Part shown: in pieces, positions 19,142 to 31,339 of the stretch
Position numbering within the stretch: the stretch's first letter is position 1
Layout: each line of letters starts with the position of its first letter
DNA from: JALZKA01 sp963721645
GTDB taxonomy: Bacteria > Actinomycetota > Thermoleophilia > Solirubrobacterales > 70-9
Reading direction: 5' to 3'
DNA: 64,000 nt
Assembly: GCA_963721645.1 (NCBI GenBank)
Contig: CAVRJK010000002.1
Span: 2,369,846-2,433,845, forward strand
Made by a program: the position numbers and the translations under genes
Notes under the pieces: generated by a model
Database searches by the model: none
Told to the model about the DNA's origin: nothing
The model's input: the letters and a program-made list of their open reading frames with translations, nothing else

Positions 19142-20011
19142 ATCAAGCCCCTCTCCGTCGCCTTCCTAGGGCCTGCCGGAACCTTCTCCGATGACGCGCT
19201 GCGCGCGGCGGCTGGGCGAGCCGTCGCGGGTGTCGAGCCACGCCCCGTTCCGACGATTCACGACGCCGTGATGGCAGTGGCGCTGGGTGATGCCGACCGC
19301 GCTCTGGTGCCGTTCGAGAACTCGATCGAGGGCTCGGTCCGCCCCACCCTCGACGCGCTTGCGTTCGACGCCGAGAGCGTCTCGATCGCAGGTGAGCACG
19401 ACCACGAGATCTCTCAGGCTCTGATCGGGCGCGAGGCCATTGACCTTCTGGAAGTTGAGGTCGTTCTGAGCCATCCGCAGCCGAGCGCCCAGTGCGCGCG
19501 CTTCCTGCGTGCCGAGCTGCCACAGGCCGAGATCCGAGCGACCGACTCGACCGCCGAGGCGGTTCGGCTCGTTTCTGAGTCGGACGCCCGCTGGGCGGCG
19601 CTCGGCGCTGCGTCGGCCGCGGAGATCTACGGTTGCGTGGTTCTTCGCGAGGGCACAGAGGACGAGAAGGGCAATGTCACCCGCTTCGTCTGGCTCGCTC
19701 CCGATGGCGTCCGTGCCGAGGAGGGTGACGGTCAGCCGTGGAGGACGACGCTGATCTTTTCCGAGCTCGGCGCCGATCACCCGGGAGCGCTCGTGGACGC
19801 TCTCTACGAGATCTCGAATCGCGAGGTCAACATGACGCGAATCGAATCCCGACCCCGTCGCTTCGAGCTCGGCCGGTACATGTTCTTCATCGACCTGGAA
19901 GGCTCGGACAGCGACCCCGCGGTCGCCGAGGCAATCGGCGCGCTGCGAAACAAGGCCGAGAACGTGCGCGTCCTGGGGAGCTACCCCACCGCGGCCGGCC
20001 CCCTCCCCTAG
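19142..20011 (+). CDS. pheA: Prephenate dehydratase, no canonical start codon
   Basis: Converts prephenate to phenylpyruvate for phenylalanine synthesis. The conserved N-terminus VAFLGPAGTFSDDALRAA begins at 19157, followed by VPFENSIEGSVRPTLDAL, the catalytic NVTRF motif and a C-terminal ACT regulatory domain (LGADHPGALVDALYEI, then ESRP). No ATG, GTG or TTG exists in this frame between the upstream TAG (19130) and a GTG at 19265/ATG at 19268, which would delete the substrate-binding N-terminus. Two tandem ATC codons (19139 and 19142) follow an AGGGG, with 6 nt to the second, so ATC initiation is proposed. The upstream gene shares this frame, so readthrough or a sequence error are alternatives. 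Confidence 0.88.
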   Translation: MKPLSVAFLGPAGTFSDDALRAAAGRAVAGVEPRPVPTIHDAVMAVALGDADRALVPFENSIEGSVRPTLDALAFDAESVSIAGEHDHEISQALIGREAIDLLEVEVVLSHPQPSAQCARFLRAELPQAEIRATDSTAEAVRLVSESDARWAALGAASAAEIYGCVVLREGTEDEKGNVTRFVWLAPDGVRAEEGDGQPWRTTLIFSELGADHPGALVDALYEISNREVNMTRIESRPRRFELGRYMFFIDLEGSDSDPAVAEAIGALRNKAENVRVLGSYPTAAGPLP

Positions 20012-20042
20012 GGGTCAGACCCCTCACACAACGCTCACACTC
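20008..20042. repeat. REP element with CACACAACGCTCACAC tail
   Basis: Contains AGGGGTCAGACCCCT followed by CACACAACGCTCACAC, immediately after the pheA stop. The same composite unit occurs at 31.04 kb (inside rnpA) and 48.99 kb. Confidence 0.8.
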
Positions 20043-20100
20043 GCACTCACGCCGCCAACTCACCTCGCCCGCCGTTCGGCGAGTCGCCGCCGGCCGCGAT

Positions 20101-20106
20101 TAGAAT
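20101..20106 (+). promoter_or_regulatory. Putative -10 box (TAGAAT) of HNH gene
   Basis: TAGAAT ends 11 nt before the GTG start at 20118, a spacing that leaves almost no 5' leader. Confidence 0.4.
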
Positions 20107-20117
20107 CTCCGGCTACG

Positions 20118-20723
20118 GTGGCAGTCTTCGCGGATCCTGACGCGGGCATGGCGATTGGAAAGGTCGCGCCGTTTGCGCGGCGCCTCCACGGCGGAAGGAC
20201 TCATTCGCACCGCGGCCCCGGCGGCCGGGTGCTCGTCCTGAACGCGAGCTACGAGCCGATCAACGTCTGCACCATGCGACGTGCCGCGGTCCTGGTGTTG
20301 AAGGAACGGGCCGAGGTGCTCGAACGGCGCGAGGGCGCGCTCCATTCCGAACGCCTGAATCTCGACCGACCTTGCGTGATCCGTCTGGTCCGGTATGTCC
20401 GCGTCCCGCGTGACGTCCACCGGCGAAAAATCACGCGACGTGCCGTCCTCGCTCGGGACTCTTACACGTGTCAATACTGCGGCCGCGAAGCAGCGGGACT
20501 CACCGTCGACCACGTCATCCCACGCAGCCGCGGCGGCTCGTCGCACTGGGACAACATCGTCGCCGCTTGCGCGCCATGCAACCGAAAAAAGGGCAACCGC
20601 CTGCCCAACGAGGCCGCGATGCCACTACGCACCAGCCCCAAGGCCCCGGGCCCGACCGTCTTCATCCGCATCGCAAGCCCCCGCGTCCCGGACGCGTGGG
20701 AGCAGTACCTCCTCGCCGCCTAG
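20118..20723 (+). CDS. HNH endonuclease
   Basis: A 201-residue HNH nuclease of the type common as single chromosomal genes in actinobacteria. The zinc-finger/HNH core is at about 114-160: RDSYTCQYCGREAAGLTVDH, then VIPRSRGGSSHWDNIVAACA and PCNRKKGNRLP, with zinc cysteines in CQYC and CAPC and catalytic HH/N residues at DHV and WDN. An N-terminal segment VLVLNASYEPINVCTMRRAA is typical of this subgroup. Its role is unknown; it is not accompanied by a methylase or phage genes. It is followed by a block of REP repeats. Confidence 0.9.
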   Translation: MAVFADPDAGMAIGKVAPFARRLHGGRTHSHRGPGGRVLVLNASYEPINVCTMRRAAVLVLKERAEVLERREGALHSERLNLDRPCVIRLVRYVRVPRDVHRRKITRRAVLARDSYTCQYCGREAAGLTVDHVIPRSRGGSSHWDNIVAACAPCNRKKGNRLPNEAAMPLRTSPKAPGPTVFIRIASPRVPDAWEQYLLAA

Positions 20724-20900
20724 GGGCCAGACCCGGGGCCAGACCCCTCGGAGGGGCCAGACCCTCACACAACGCTCACAACGAGGCGGGAGGCGGTGTT
20801 TGCCGGTAAGGGGGTGCCGAGGGGTCAGGCCCGGGGCCAGACCCTCACAAAAGGTGGGGCCAGACCCCTCGAGGGGTCAGACCCTTACACGACGCTCGTG
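20723..20900. repeat. Cluster of REP-type palindromes
   Basis: About 180 bp packed with variants of GGGGCCAGACCCC, GGGGTCAGACCC and the CTCACACAACGCTCACA tail: at least six copies in direct and overlapping arrangement starting at the HNH stop codon. It is the densest repeat block of the window. No transposase is adjacent. Confidence 0.85.
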
Positions 20901-20905
20901 AAAGG

Positions 20906-20937
20906 CGAAGGGCCGCCCCGTGAGGAGCGGCCCTTCG
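20906..20937 (+). terminator. Hairpin, possible terminator
   Basis: An 11-bp perfect stem, CGAAGGGCCGC paired with GCGGCCCTTCG, with a 10-nt loop. It lies between the converging HNH and gyrA transcripts. No U-tract follows on either strand, so termination would have to be of the non-canonical hairpin type. Confidence 0.5.
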
Positions 20938-21227
20938 GTACGAGTCGCGTGATTTGGACGACCGGGGATTGACAGCGAGTGGGACAACTTCCCGCCTCCC
21001 ATTTGGCCGCCGGCGCCTGGTTGGTATTCCACCAGGCGGCTCACACGTGCCACCTAGTGTTCCGACACCTCCAGCGTCCCGTTAAGCATTGGAATTAGGA
21101 CCACCTCCTTTCTCTGGTCCATTTATTGAACCAAAGAAGGAGGCGGTTCTGCATTCGGTAAAAAGCCCGAGTGCCGCCGGGTCGTTTGAGGTCTCCAGTA
21201 CGGAGCGCCCGCCGTGTTGAGAGAGGC
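20938..21227 (-). other. Noncoding segment 3' of gyrA with extended SD, mini-ORF and hairpin
   Basis: Read on the minus strand, AGAAAGGAGGTGGTCC (21113-21098) matches the complement of the 16S rRNA 3' end at 15 of 16 positions. It is followed after 8 nt by ATG and an 11-codon ORF (MLNGTLEVSEH, stop at 21056-21054). Downstream, CGCCTGGT and ACCAGGCG (21038-21031 and 21021-21014) form a hairpin with a 9-nt loop. The uninterrupted gyrA frame runs through the first part (to 21082), but the frame-corrected gyrA ends at 21228. It could be a small RNA or leader peptide; no known family is recognised. Confidence 0.5.
21054..21089 (-). CDS. Putative 11-residue peptide MLNGTLEVSEH
   Basis: ATG at 21089, TAG at 21056-21054, preceded by an exceptionally complete Shine-Dalgarno sequence (AAAGGAGGTGG), with 14 nt between GGAGG and ATG. 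Too short for homology arguments; proposed only because of the ribosome-binding site and the following hairpin. Confidence 0.3.
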   Translation of the reverse strand: MLNGTLEVSEH

Positions 21228-26323
<5,096 letters not shown>

Positions 26324-26506
26324 TTGGACCTTTCGGGGTTGCCTCGCGGGAGGATCCCGGCCGCCGCGCCAGCGACTCTAGAGCCGCGTTCGGACGGGCC
26401 CACGGCCCACCAATCGAGTTCACATAAGGATACCAGGGAGAGGCGCCGTAATTGGCTTCAGCGCGTTACAAAAGACCTGCAAATAAGCATAAAAGCGGAA
26501 CTTTGC

Positions 26507-26845
26507 TCAGTCGAAGTCGTTGCGAGCCGCGGCAGCGGTGAATCTGAGGCCCTCGAGCGCCTCTCCGTACGGCCCGGCGCCCAGACCTTCGCGGACCTTT
26601 TCAAGCAGGATCGGACCCATCAGATCGAGCTCCTGGGCCCAGGTCGCCGAGCGGCACGCGACCGTGACGACACCTCCTCGCTCCGATACGGGGTCGCCCT
26701 GCCCTGCCGCCAGGGAGCCGGCCGCGCCCGGCCACGCCTCCTGCACCGCGGCGAGGAGCGTCTGGGGAGCCACTTCGCTTCGCACCGCGGCCAGTGCGTC
26801 GGCCAGGGAGCGGGGGGCGCCCTGCTCTCCCCTCCTCCGAGCCAC
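26507..26845 (-). CDS. DUF721 / DciA-like protein
   Basis: A 112-residue protein in the position between recF and gyrB where actinobacteria carry a DUF721 gene. The pattern WPGAAGSLAAG... and the strand VVTVACRSATWAQELDLMGP followed by LEKVREGLG match the DciA/DUF721 KH-like fold. DciA proteins help load the replicative helicase in bacteria lacking DnaC. The GTG start overlaps the recF stop (TAGTG). The name DciA is an inference from family and position. Confidence 0.8.
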   Translation of the reverse strand: MARRRGEQGAPRSLADALAAVRSEVAPQTLLAAVQEAWPGAAGSLAAGQGDPVSERGGVVTVACRSATWAQELDLMGPILLEKVREGLGAGPYGEALEGLRFTAAAARNDFD

Positions 26846-27948
26846 TAGGCGGCCTCGGTCGCGTCGCCGACGCCGCGGATCGCCGCGCCGTTTCGGACCG
26901 CCAGCTCAAGTCGCTCGCACGACGCCGGCAGGTGTGAGCTCTCGGTTGCCGTCACCAGCGACTGCCCGCCGCCGGCCGCGAGACGGTCGCACAAGAGCTC
27001 ACGCCGTTCCGGATCGAGCTCGGACGTCACGTCGTCGAGAAGCATGAGGGGTGCCTCGGCGCGCTCGGCGAGCAGCGCGTCGCGCTCGGCGAAGAGAAGC
27101 GCGAGAAGCACCGAGCGCTGCTGGCCCTGCGACGCGTACTTGCGGGCCGAGCGGCCTCCGAGCGAGATCGCCACCTCGTCGAGATGCGGACCGTGGCCTG
27201 AAAACCCGCGGGCGAGATCCGAGTCGCGCTTCTCGAAAAGCTCTGAGCGGAGCTCCTCGGCGCCGGCCGCCTTGCTCCGGGGCGCGTAGCGGAGCTCCGG
27301 ATCGCTGAGGCCGAGCTCAGAGGCAGCCGCCGCGAACAGGGGGGCCAGCGTCACAAGCGCAGCGGCGCGTGTCTCCATCAACTCGATCCCCGATTCGGAA
27401 AGCTCGGCGTCCCATGCATCCAGGGAATCGGGGCCTGCCGAGCCCGAGCGAATCCTGGACACCAGCGCGTTTCGCTGCGCCAGCGCCCGCGCATAGCGCC
27501 GGCGCGCCTCGGCGCGGGCCGGGCGGAGAGCGGCGACAAAGCCGTCGAGATGCGAGCGGCGGGCGGCGGGCGGACCCTTGACGAGCGTGAGCCGGTCGGG
27601 CATGAAGACGGCGACCGGTGGGCGAAGTGTCGCCGCGTCCGGAACGGGGGAGCCATTCACGAGATGGCGCCGCCCGCTCTCGCGATCGACGGCGCAGAGG
27701 AACTCCCGCTGCTCGCCTGCGTCGTCGATTAGTACCTCTGAGCGGGAGAGAGCTTCACCGAACGCGATCGTCTCACGATCGGCCCGCGTCCGGCACGAGC
27801 GGCCCGCGAGTCCCATGTAGAGCGCCTCCAGGAGATTCGTCTTGCCCGACCCGTTCGCGCCGTGGAGGAGGGTCACTCCGTCTGAGAGCTCGACCTGGGC
27901 GGGGGTGAGATTCCGGAACCCGAGGGTCGTGAGCGAGACGACCCTCAC
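26845..27948 (-). CDS. recF: DNA replication and repair protein RecF
   Basis: A 367-residue SMC-like ATPase that helps load RecA at gaps. It has the Walker A loop GANGSGKTNLLEALY, the ABC-type signature SQGQQRSVLLALLFAERD and Walker B PLMLLDDVTSELD. It sits 12 bp after dnaN, the usual dnaA-dnaN-recF order, and overlaps the DUF721 gene start. Its C-terminal tail VRNGAAIRGVGDATEAA is short and unstructured. Confidence 0.95.
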   Translation of the reverse strand: MRVVSLTTLGFRNLTPAQVELSDGVTLLHGANGSGKTNLLEALYMGLAGRSCRTRADRETIAFGEALSRSEVLIDDAGEQREFLCAVDRESGRRHLVNGSPVPDAATLRPPVAVFMPDRLTLVKGPPAARRSHLDGFVAALRPARAEARRRYARALAQRNALVSRIRSGSAGPDSLDAWDAELSESGIELMETRAAALVTLAPLFAAAASELGLSDPELRYAPRSKAAGAEELRSELFEKRDSDLARGFSGHGPHLDEVAISLGGRSARKYASQGQQRSVLLALLFAERDALLAERAEAPLMLLDDVTSELDPERRELLCDRLAAGGGQSLVTATESSHLPASCERLELAVRNGAAIRGVGDATEAA

Positions 27949-27960
27949 CGGGCGCGAGCC

Positions 27961-29070
27961 TTAGACGTTGAGCCGGATCGGCATCACGAGGTAGGAGAAG
28001 TCCTCGCTGCCCACCGGGCGGAGTAGTCCCGGCCGCAGCGGCGACGAGATCTGGACGGCAATCTCGTCGCTTTCGACCGTCTCGATCCCCTCGATCAGGA
28101 ACTGCGGGTTGAAGGCGATCTCGAGCGGCTCGCCCGAATAGGGAGCGGGCATGCCTTCAGTCGCGTCGCCGATGTCTGGCGTCTCGGCGGCCACCGTCAG
28201 CTCTCCCTCTGCGAACGCAAACCTGAGCGGTGCGTTCCGCTGCGCGAGCTGGGAGACGCGGCGCGCAACCTCCAGGAGCTCCTCGCGAGGCAAGCGCACC
28301 TCATGGTCGAACGTCTCGGGGATGAGCTGGCGCCAGCTCGGGAACTGGCCCTCGATCAGACGCGACGAGAGCGCGACACCCTCGAGCTCGAAAACGACCT
28401 GGTTGCGCGAGAGCGAAATATCGACGTTCTCCGACGGGCTGTTCGAGATCAGACGCGCGAGCTCTCGCAGCGCTCTCGCCGGCACGTTGGCGTCGATCGG
28501 CTCGGCCAGCGCAGTCTCGAGCTTGGTGTGTTTGACGCTCAGACGGTAGGAGTCAGTCGCGACCATGGTGAGTGAGTCGCCCTCGGCGTGGACCAGGACG
28601 CCGGTCAGGATCGGGCGTACCTCGTCACGGGAGGCGGCGCGGGCGACCCTGTCGATCGTCTCCGCAAGCGGGCCGGCGGGCAGTGTCGCCTTGCTGCCCT
28701 CGACGTCGGGTAGGCGTGGGAAGTCCTCGGCGGGGAGGGTCCGGAAGTGAAAGCGGGCGTCGCCGGCCGTGAGCTCTACGTCGCGCTCCTCCGAGCGCTG
28801 CTCGAGGGTCACGTCGCCGGCGGGGAGGCTTCGCGCGACGTCGGCCAGAAGCCGGCCGGGCAAAAGGACCGTCCCCTCGCGCTCAACCTGAACATCCGGA
28901 AGGGTCAGTGAGATCCCCATCTCCATGTCGGTGGCGCGCAGAAGGAGCCCGTCGGAGGTGGCGCTGAAAAGGACGCCGCCGAGCGAAGGCAAGGTCGAGC
29001 GGGAGGAGACTGCGCGGCCGGCGTGGCCGAGAGCAGTGACGAACGATTCACGTGGGGCTGTGAGCTTCAT
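27961..29070 (-). CDS. dnaN: DNA polymerase III beta sliding clamp
   Basis: A 369-residue clamp protein with the three-domain pattern of the family. Recognisable stretches are MKLTAPRESFVTALGHAGRA, STLPSLGGVLFSAT, ATDSYRLSVKHTKL in the middle domain and DFSYLVMPIRLNV at the C-terminus. It forms the ring that tethers DNA polymerase III. It lies between dnaA and recF on the same strand; the 126-bp dnaA-dnaN space may hold part of the origin. Confidence 0.96.
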   Translation of the reverse strand: MKLTAPRESFVTALGHAGRAVSSRSTLPSLGGVLFSATSDGLLLRATDMEMGISLTLPDVQVEREGTVLLPGRLLADVARSLPAGDVTLEQRSEERDVELTAGDARFHFRTLPAEDFPRLPDVEGSKATLPAGPLAETIDRVARAASRDEVRPILTGVLVHAEGDSLTMVATDSYRLSVKHTKLETALAEPIDANVPARALRELARLISNSPSENVDISLSRNQVVFELEGVALSSRLIEGQFPSWRQLIPETFDHEVRLPREELLEVARRVSQLAQRNAPLRFAFAEGELTVAAETPDIGDATEGMPAPYSGEPLEIAFNPQFLIEGIETVESDEIAVQISSPLRPGLLRPVGSEDFSYLVMPIRLNV

Positions 29071-29196
29071 CGGGTCTTTCGTTTGTTGGTCGTCATGGAT
29101 CTCAACATTCTTTCTACGTGATCAGATGTATCAGGGTTGTGGATGACGGTGGAAAAAGAGTGCTTTGTCAGTGGCAATGCGGGAATGACATGTTGA
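29071..29196. other. Candidate oriC segment between dnaA and dnaN
   Basis: Intergenic, visibly richer in A and T than its surroundings. It contains TTGTGGATG (29137-29145), the complement of a DnaA box TTATCCACA with one change. TGTGGATAT (29286-29294) and CTGTGGACG (29203-29211) just inside dnaA are further near-matches. The dnaA-dnaN gap is a common bacterial origin site, but only a few imperfect boxes are visible, so the call is moderate. Confidence 0.45.
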
Positions 29197-30600
29197 TCAG
29201 TCCTGTGGACGGGACCCGGGGTCGTGGGAAGTGTCGGGTTGCGGTCTGGGGATGGGGAGGGGTTCTCCCAGGATGGAGCGCACGCTGTGGATATCTCCGG
29301 CAGTGGCGGACCCCGGCTCGTTGCGCTGCCCAACGGCCCTGATCGCGTGGATGACGGTGGAGTGATCGCGGTCGAACTCCCTAGCGATCTGGGAGAGCGA
29401 AAGCGGAGTGAGCTCACGCGCCAGGTACATGGCGAGGTGGCGGGCGCGGGCGATGGCGGGCGTGCGCTTGGCCGAGAGGAGCTCGGCCTTCGGGATCGCC
29501 AGGACCGACGAAACCGCATCCTGGATGGCGGCGACACTCGGGGCGACAACGACCCCGGGGCCGGCCGGTTGCTCGGAAGGCTTGGGGCCGAGAGCGCGCC
29601 CGACGGCATCGTCGCCGAACGGCTCGCCGTAGATCGAAGAGAAGGCGAGGACGCGGGTCAGCGCTCCTTCGAGGCGCCGGACGTTCCCCGGCGCGCGGTC
29701 AGCGATCTGGCGTAAGACGCCGGGGTCCGGAAGCTCGTCGACCGCATCGGAGGCAAAGCGCCAGAGAAGGGCGACCCGGGTCCTGAGGTCCGGCGGCTCG
29801 AGCTCGACGGAGAGGCCCCACTCGAAGCGGTCGCGAAGCCGTTCCTCGAGACGGGTGAGCGACCCGGACGGGCGGTCGCTCGACATGACGACCTGCTTGC
29901 CGGCTGCAAACAGCGCGTTGAAGGTGTGAACGAACTCTTCCTCGGTCTTTTCCTTGCCCTCGAGGAACTGGACGTCGTCGATGAGGAGCGCGTCGAGTCC
30001 GCGATAGCGCTGCTTGAAGCGCTCAGGCCCCTGCGTTCGAAGCGCGGTGACGAACTCACTGGTGAAGCGTTCCGCCGTCGTGTAGTGAACCGTCAGCTCA
30101 GGATGGTGCCCACGCATATAGGCGGCGATCGCTCCCATGAGGTGCGTCTTGCCCAGTCCGGGAGGCCCATGTAGGTAGAGCGGGTTGTAGGCCTCGCCCG
30201 GCGCCTCGGCGACTGCGAGAGCAGCCGCGTGGGCAAAGCGGTTGCCGGGGCCGATGACGAAGCGGTCGAACTCGTGGCTGGGGTTGACGGGCACCGGTTC
30301 GGCGATGCGTGCGGTCGCAGCGCCGGCGCTCGGGCGGGACGGCGGCTCGACCAGGGTGATCCGCTCGAACCCGGCGGCGATCCGCCTCATTGCTTCCTCG
30401 AGCGAGCCCAGGTAGCGCCGATCGACCCAGGTCCGTACTCGCGCGGGACCGGTCAGATAAAGGGTCTCAGCCTGGGAACCCGCTGCCTGGAGCGGGGCGA
30501 TCCAGAGGTCGAAGGTGGCAGCGGGCAGGGATCGCTCGAGCTCGGAGCGAACAGCTGCCCAAGCCGCCGCGGCGTCCGGATTTCCCCTTTGGTCAGGCAC
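29197..30600 (-). CDS. dnaA: Chromosomal replication initiator DnaA
   Basis: A 467-residue AAA+ initiator. The start GTG at 30600 (VPDQRGNPDAAAAW) has AAGG 8 nt upstream; the frame continues to 30690 but without a family-like N-terminus. Domain I is SELERSLPAATFDLWIAPLQ. Walker A HGPPGLGKTHL (about 144-154), Walker B LLIDDVQFLEGKEK (about 205-218) and the C-terminal DNA-binding helix-turn-helix SQIAREFDRDHSTVIHAIR are all present. It is the expected first gene at the origin, divergent from rpmH. Confidence 0.97.
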   Translation of the reverse strand: MPDQRGNPDAAAAWAAVRSELERSLPAATFDLWIAPLQAAGSQAETLYLTGPARVRTWVDRRYLGSLEEAMRRIAAGFERITLVEPPSRPSAGAATARIAEPVPVNPSHEFDRFVIGPGNRFAHAAALAVAEAPGEAYNPLYLHGPPGLGKTHLMGAIAAYMRGHHPELTVHYTTAERFTSEFVTALRTQGPERFKQRYRGLDALLIDDVQFLEGKEKTEEEFVHTFNALFAAGKQVVMSSDRPSGSLTRLEERLRDRFEWGLSVELEPPDLRTRVALLWRFASDAVDELPDPGVLRQIADRAPGNVRRLEGALTRVLAFSSIYGEPFGDDAVGRALGPKPSEQPAGPGVVVAPSVAAIQDAVSSVLAIPKAELLSAKRTPAIARARHLAMYLARELTPLSLSQIAREFDRDHSTVIHAIRAVGQRNEPGSATAGDIHSVRSILGEPLPIPRPQPDTSHDPGSRPQD

Positions 30601-30715
30601 GAGAGCGACCTTATCGGCGGGTTCGAGGGAGCTTTGGCGGCACCCCGCAAATCGCGGAGAAAAGACGCGGAACCGCAGTGCACTTTGCATCGCCGGAGCG
30701 GGAGGGCCGCCTCTC

Positions 30716-30721
30716 TATACT
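30716..30721 (+). promoter_or_regulatory. Putative -10 box (TATACT) upstream of rpmH
   Basis: TATACT in the dnaA-rpmH divergent region, 53 bp before the rpmH ATG. A good -35 at 17 bp is not obvious. Confidence 0.35.
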
Positions 30722-30774
30722 GGCCGTCGCCCGCCCGAGCATTCCGCTCCGGCCCGCTGGACCACCACTTACCT

Positions 30775-30909
30775 ATGAAGCGCACCTGGCAGCCAAAGAA
30801 GCGCAAGCGAGCAAAGACCCACGGTTTTCGTGGTCGTATGCGCACGCGCTCAGGCCGGGACGTACTCAGGCGTCGGCGCGCAAAGGGCCGCAAGCGCCTC
30901 ACCCCGTAG
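30775..30909 (+). CDS. rpmH: 50S ribosomal protein L34
   Basis: A 44-residue basic protein with the full L34 signature: MKRTWQPKKRKRAKTHGFRG followed by RMRTRSGRDVLRRRRAKGRK. It was found within a longer open frame by its own ATG at 30775. It begins the conserved rpmH-rnpA-yidD-yidC-jag-rsmG-parAB order and is divergent from dnaA. Its stop codon abuts the rnpA ATG. Confidence 0.98.
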   Translation: MKRTWQPKKRKRAKTHGFRGRMRTRSGRDVLRRRRAKGRKRLTP

Positions 30910-31335
30910 ATGGCTTCTGAGAAGAAGCGGGGCCGCCTCTCGCGGAGCGGCGACTTCGACCGCGTTTATCGCGAGGGCCGCTCACACTCGAACCGATACT
31001 TCGTGCTCTACGCCTTCCCGCGTGAGGATGGCGAGCCCCCCGAGGGGTCAGACCCCTCACACGATGCTCACACCGAGGCCGAGGACGAGAGCGCTCTGCG
31101 CCTTGGACTGTCCGTCAGCCGGAAGGTCGGGGGTGCGGTCGAGCGAGCGGCGGTCAAGCGGGCAATCCGCGAGGCGTTCTGGGCGCTTTCGGACGGTCTG
31201 CCCAAACAGTTCGACTTCGTGATCGTGGCCCGGCACGACGCGGCCGCGTTGGTCGAGCGCGAGGGCACGCCAGGCGTCGAGACCGCTCTCACGGATCTGT
31301 TTTCCGAGGCCGGCCTCGAGCGGGGTAACACGTGA
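30910..31335 (+). CDS. rnpA: Ribonuclease P protein component with REP-encoded insert
   Basis: A 141-residue protein subunit of RNase P (tRNA 5' maturation). Conserved parts are RLSRSGDFDRVYREGRSHSN, FVLYAFPRED, LRLGLSVSRKVGGAVERAAV and the RNR motif AVKRAIREAFW. Between the FVLYA strand and LGLSVS strand lies an extra segment (about residues 43-60, PPEGSDPSHDAHTEAEDE) whose DNA (31038-31075) is a copy of the genome's REP unit, in frame. The insert falls in a loop between beta strands, so the enzyme may still work. It overlaps yidD by 4 nt. Confidence 0.96.
   Translation: MASEKKRGRLSRSGDFDRVYREGRSHSNRYFVLYAFPREDGEPPEGSDPSHDAHTEAEDESALRLGLSVSRKVGGAVERAAVKRAIREAFWALSDGLPKQFDFVIVARHDAAALVEREGTPGVETALTDLFSEAGLERGNT
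31038..31075. repeat. REP element inside rnpA
   Basis: CCGAGGGGTCAGACCCCT followed by CACACGATGCTCACAC; differs from the intergenic copy at 48.99 kb by two bases in the tail. It encodes in-frame residues of the RNase P protein. Confidence 0.85.
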
Positions 31336-31339
31336 AACG
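31324..31339. promoter_or_regulatory. Candidate parS-like site
   Basis: GGTAACACGTGAAACG matches the bacterial parS consensus TGTTTCACGTGAAACA at 12 of 16 positions, with a perfect right half. It lies at the rnpA/yidD junction, close to the origin and 3 kb from parAB. The left half is degenerate, so binding by ParB is uncertain. Confidence 0.3.
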
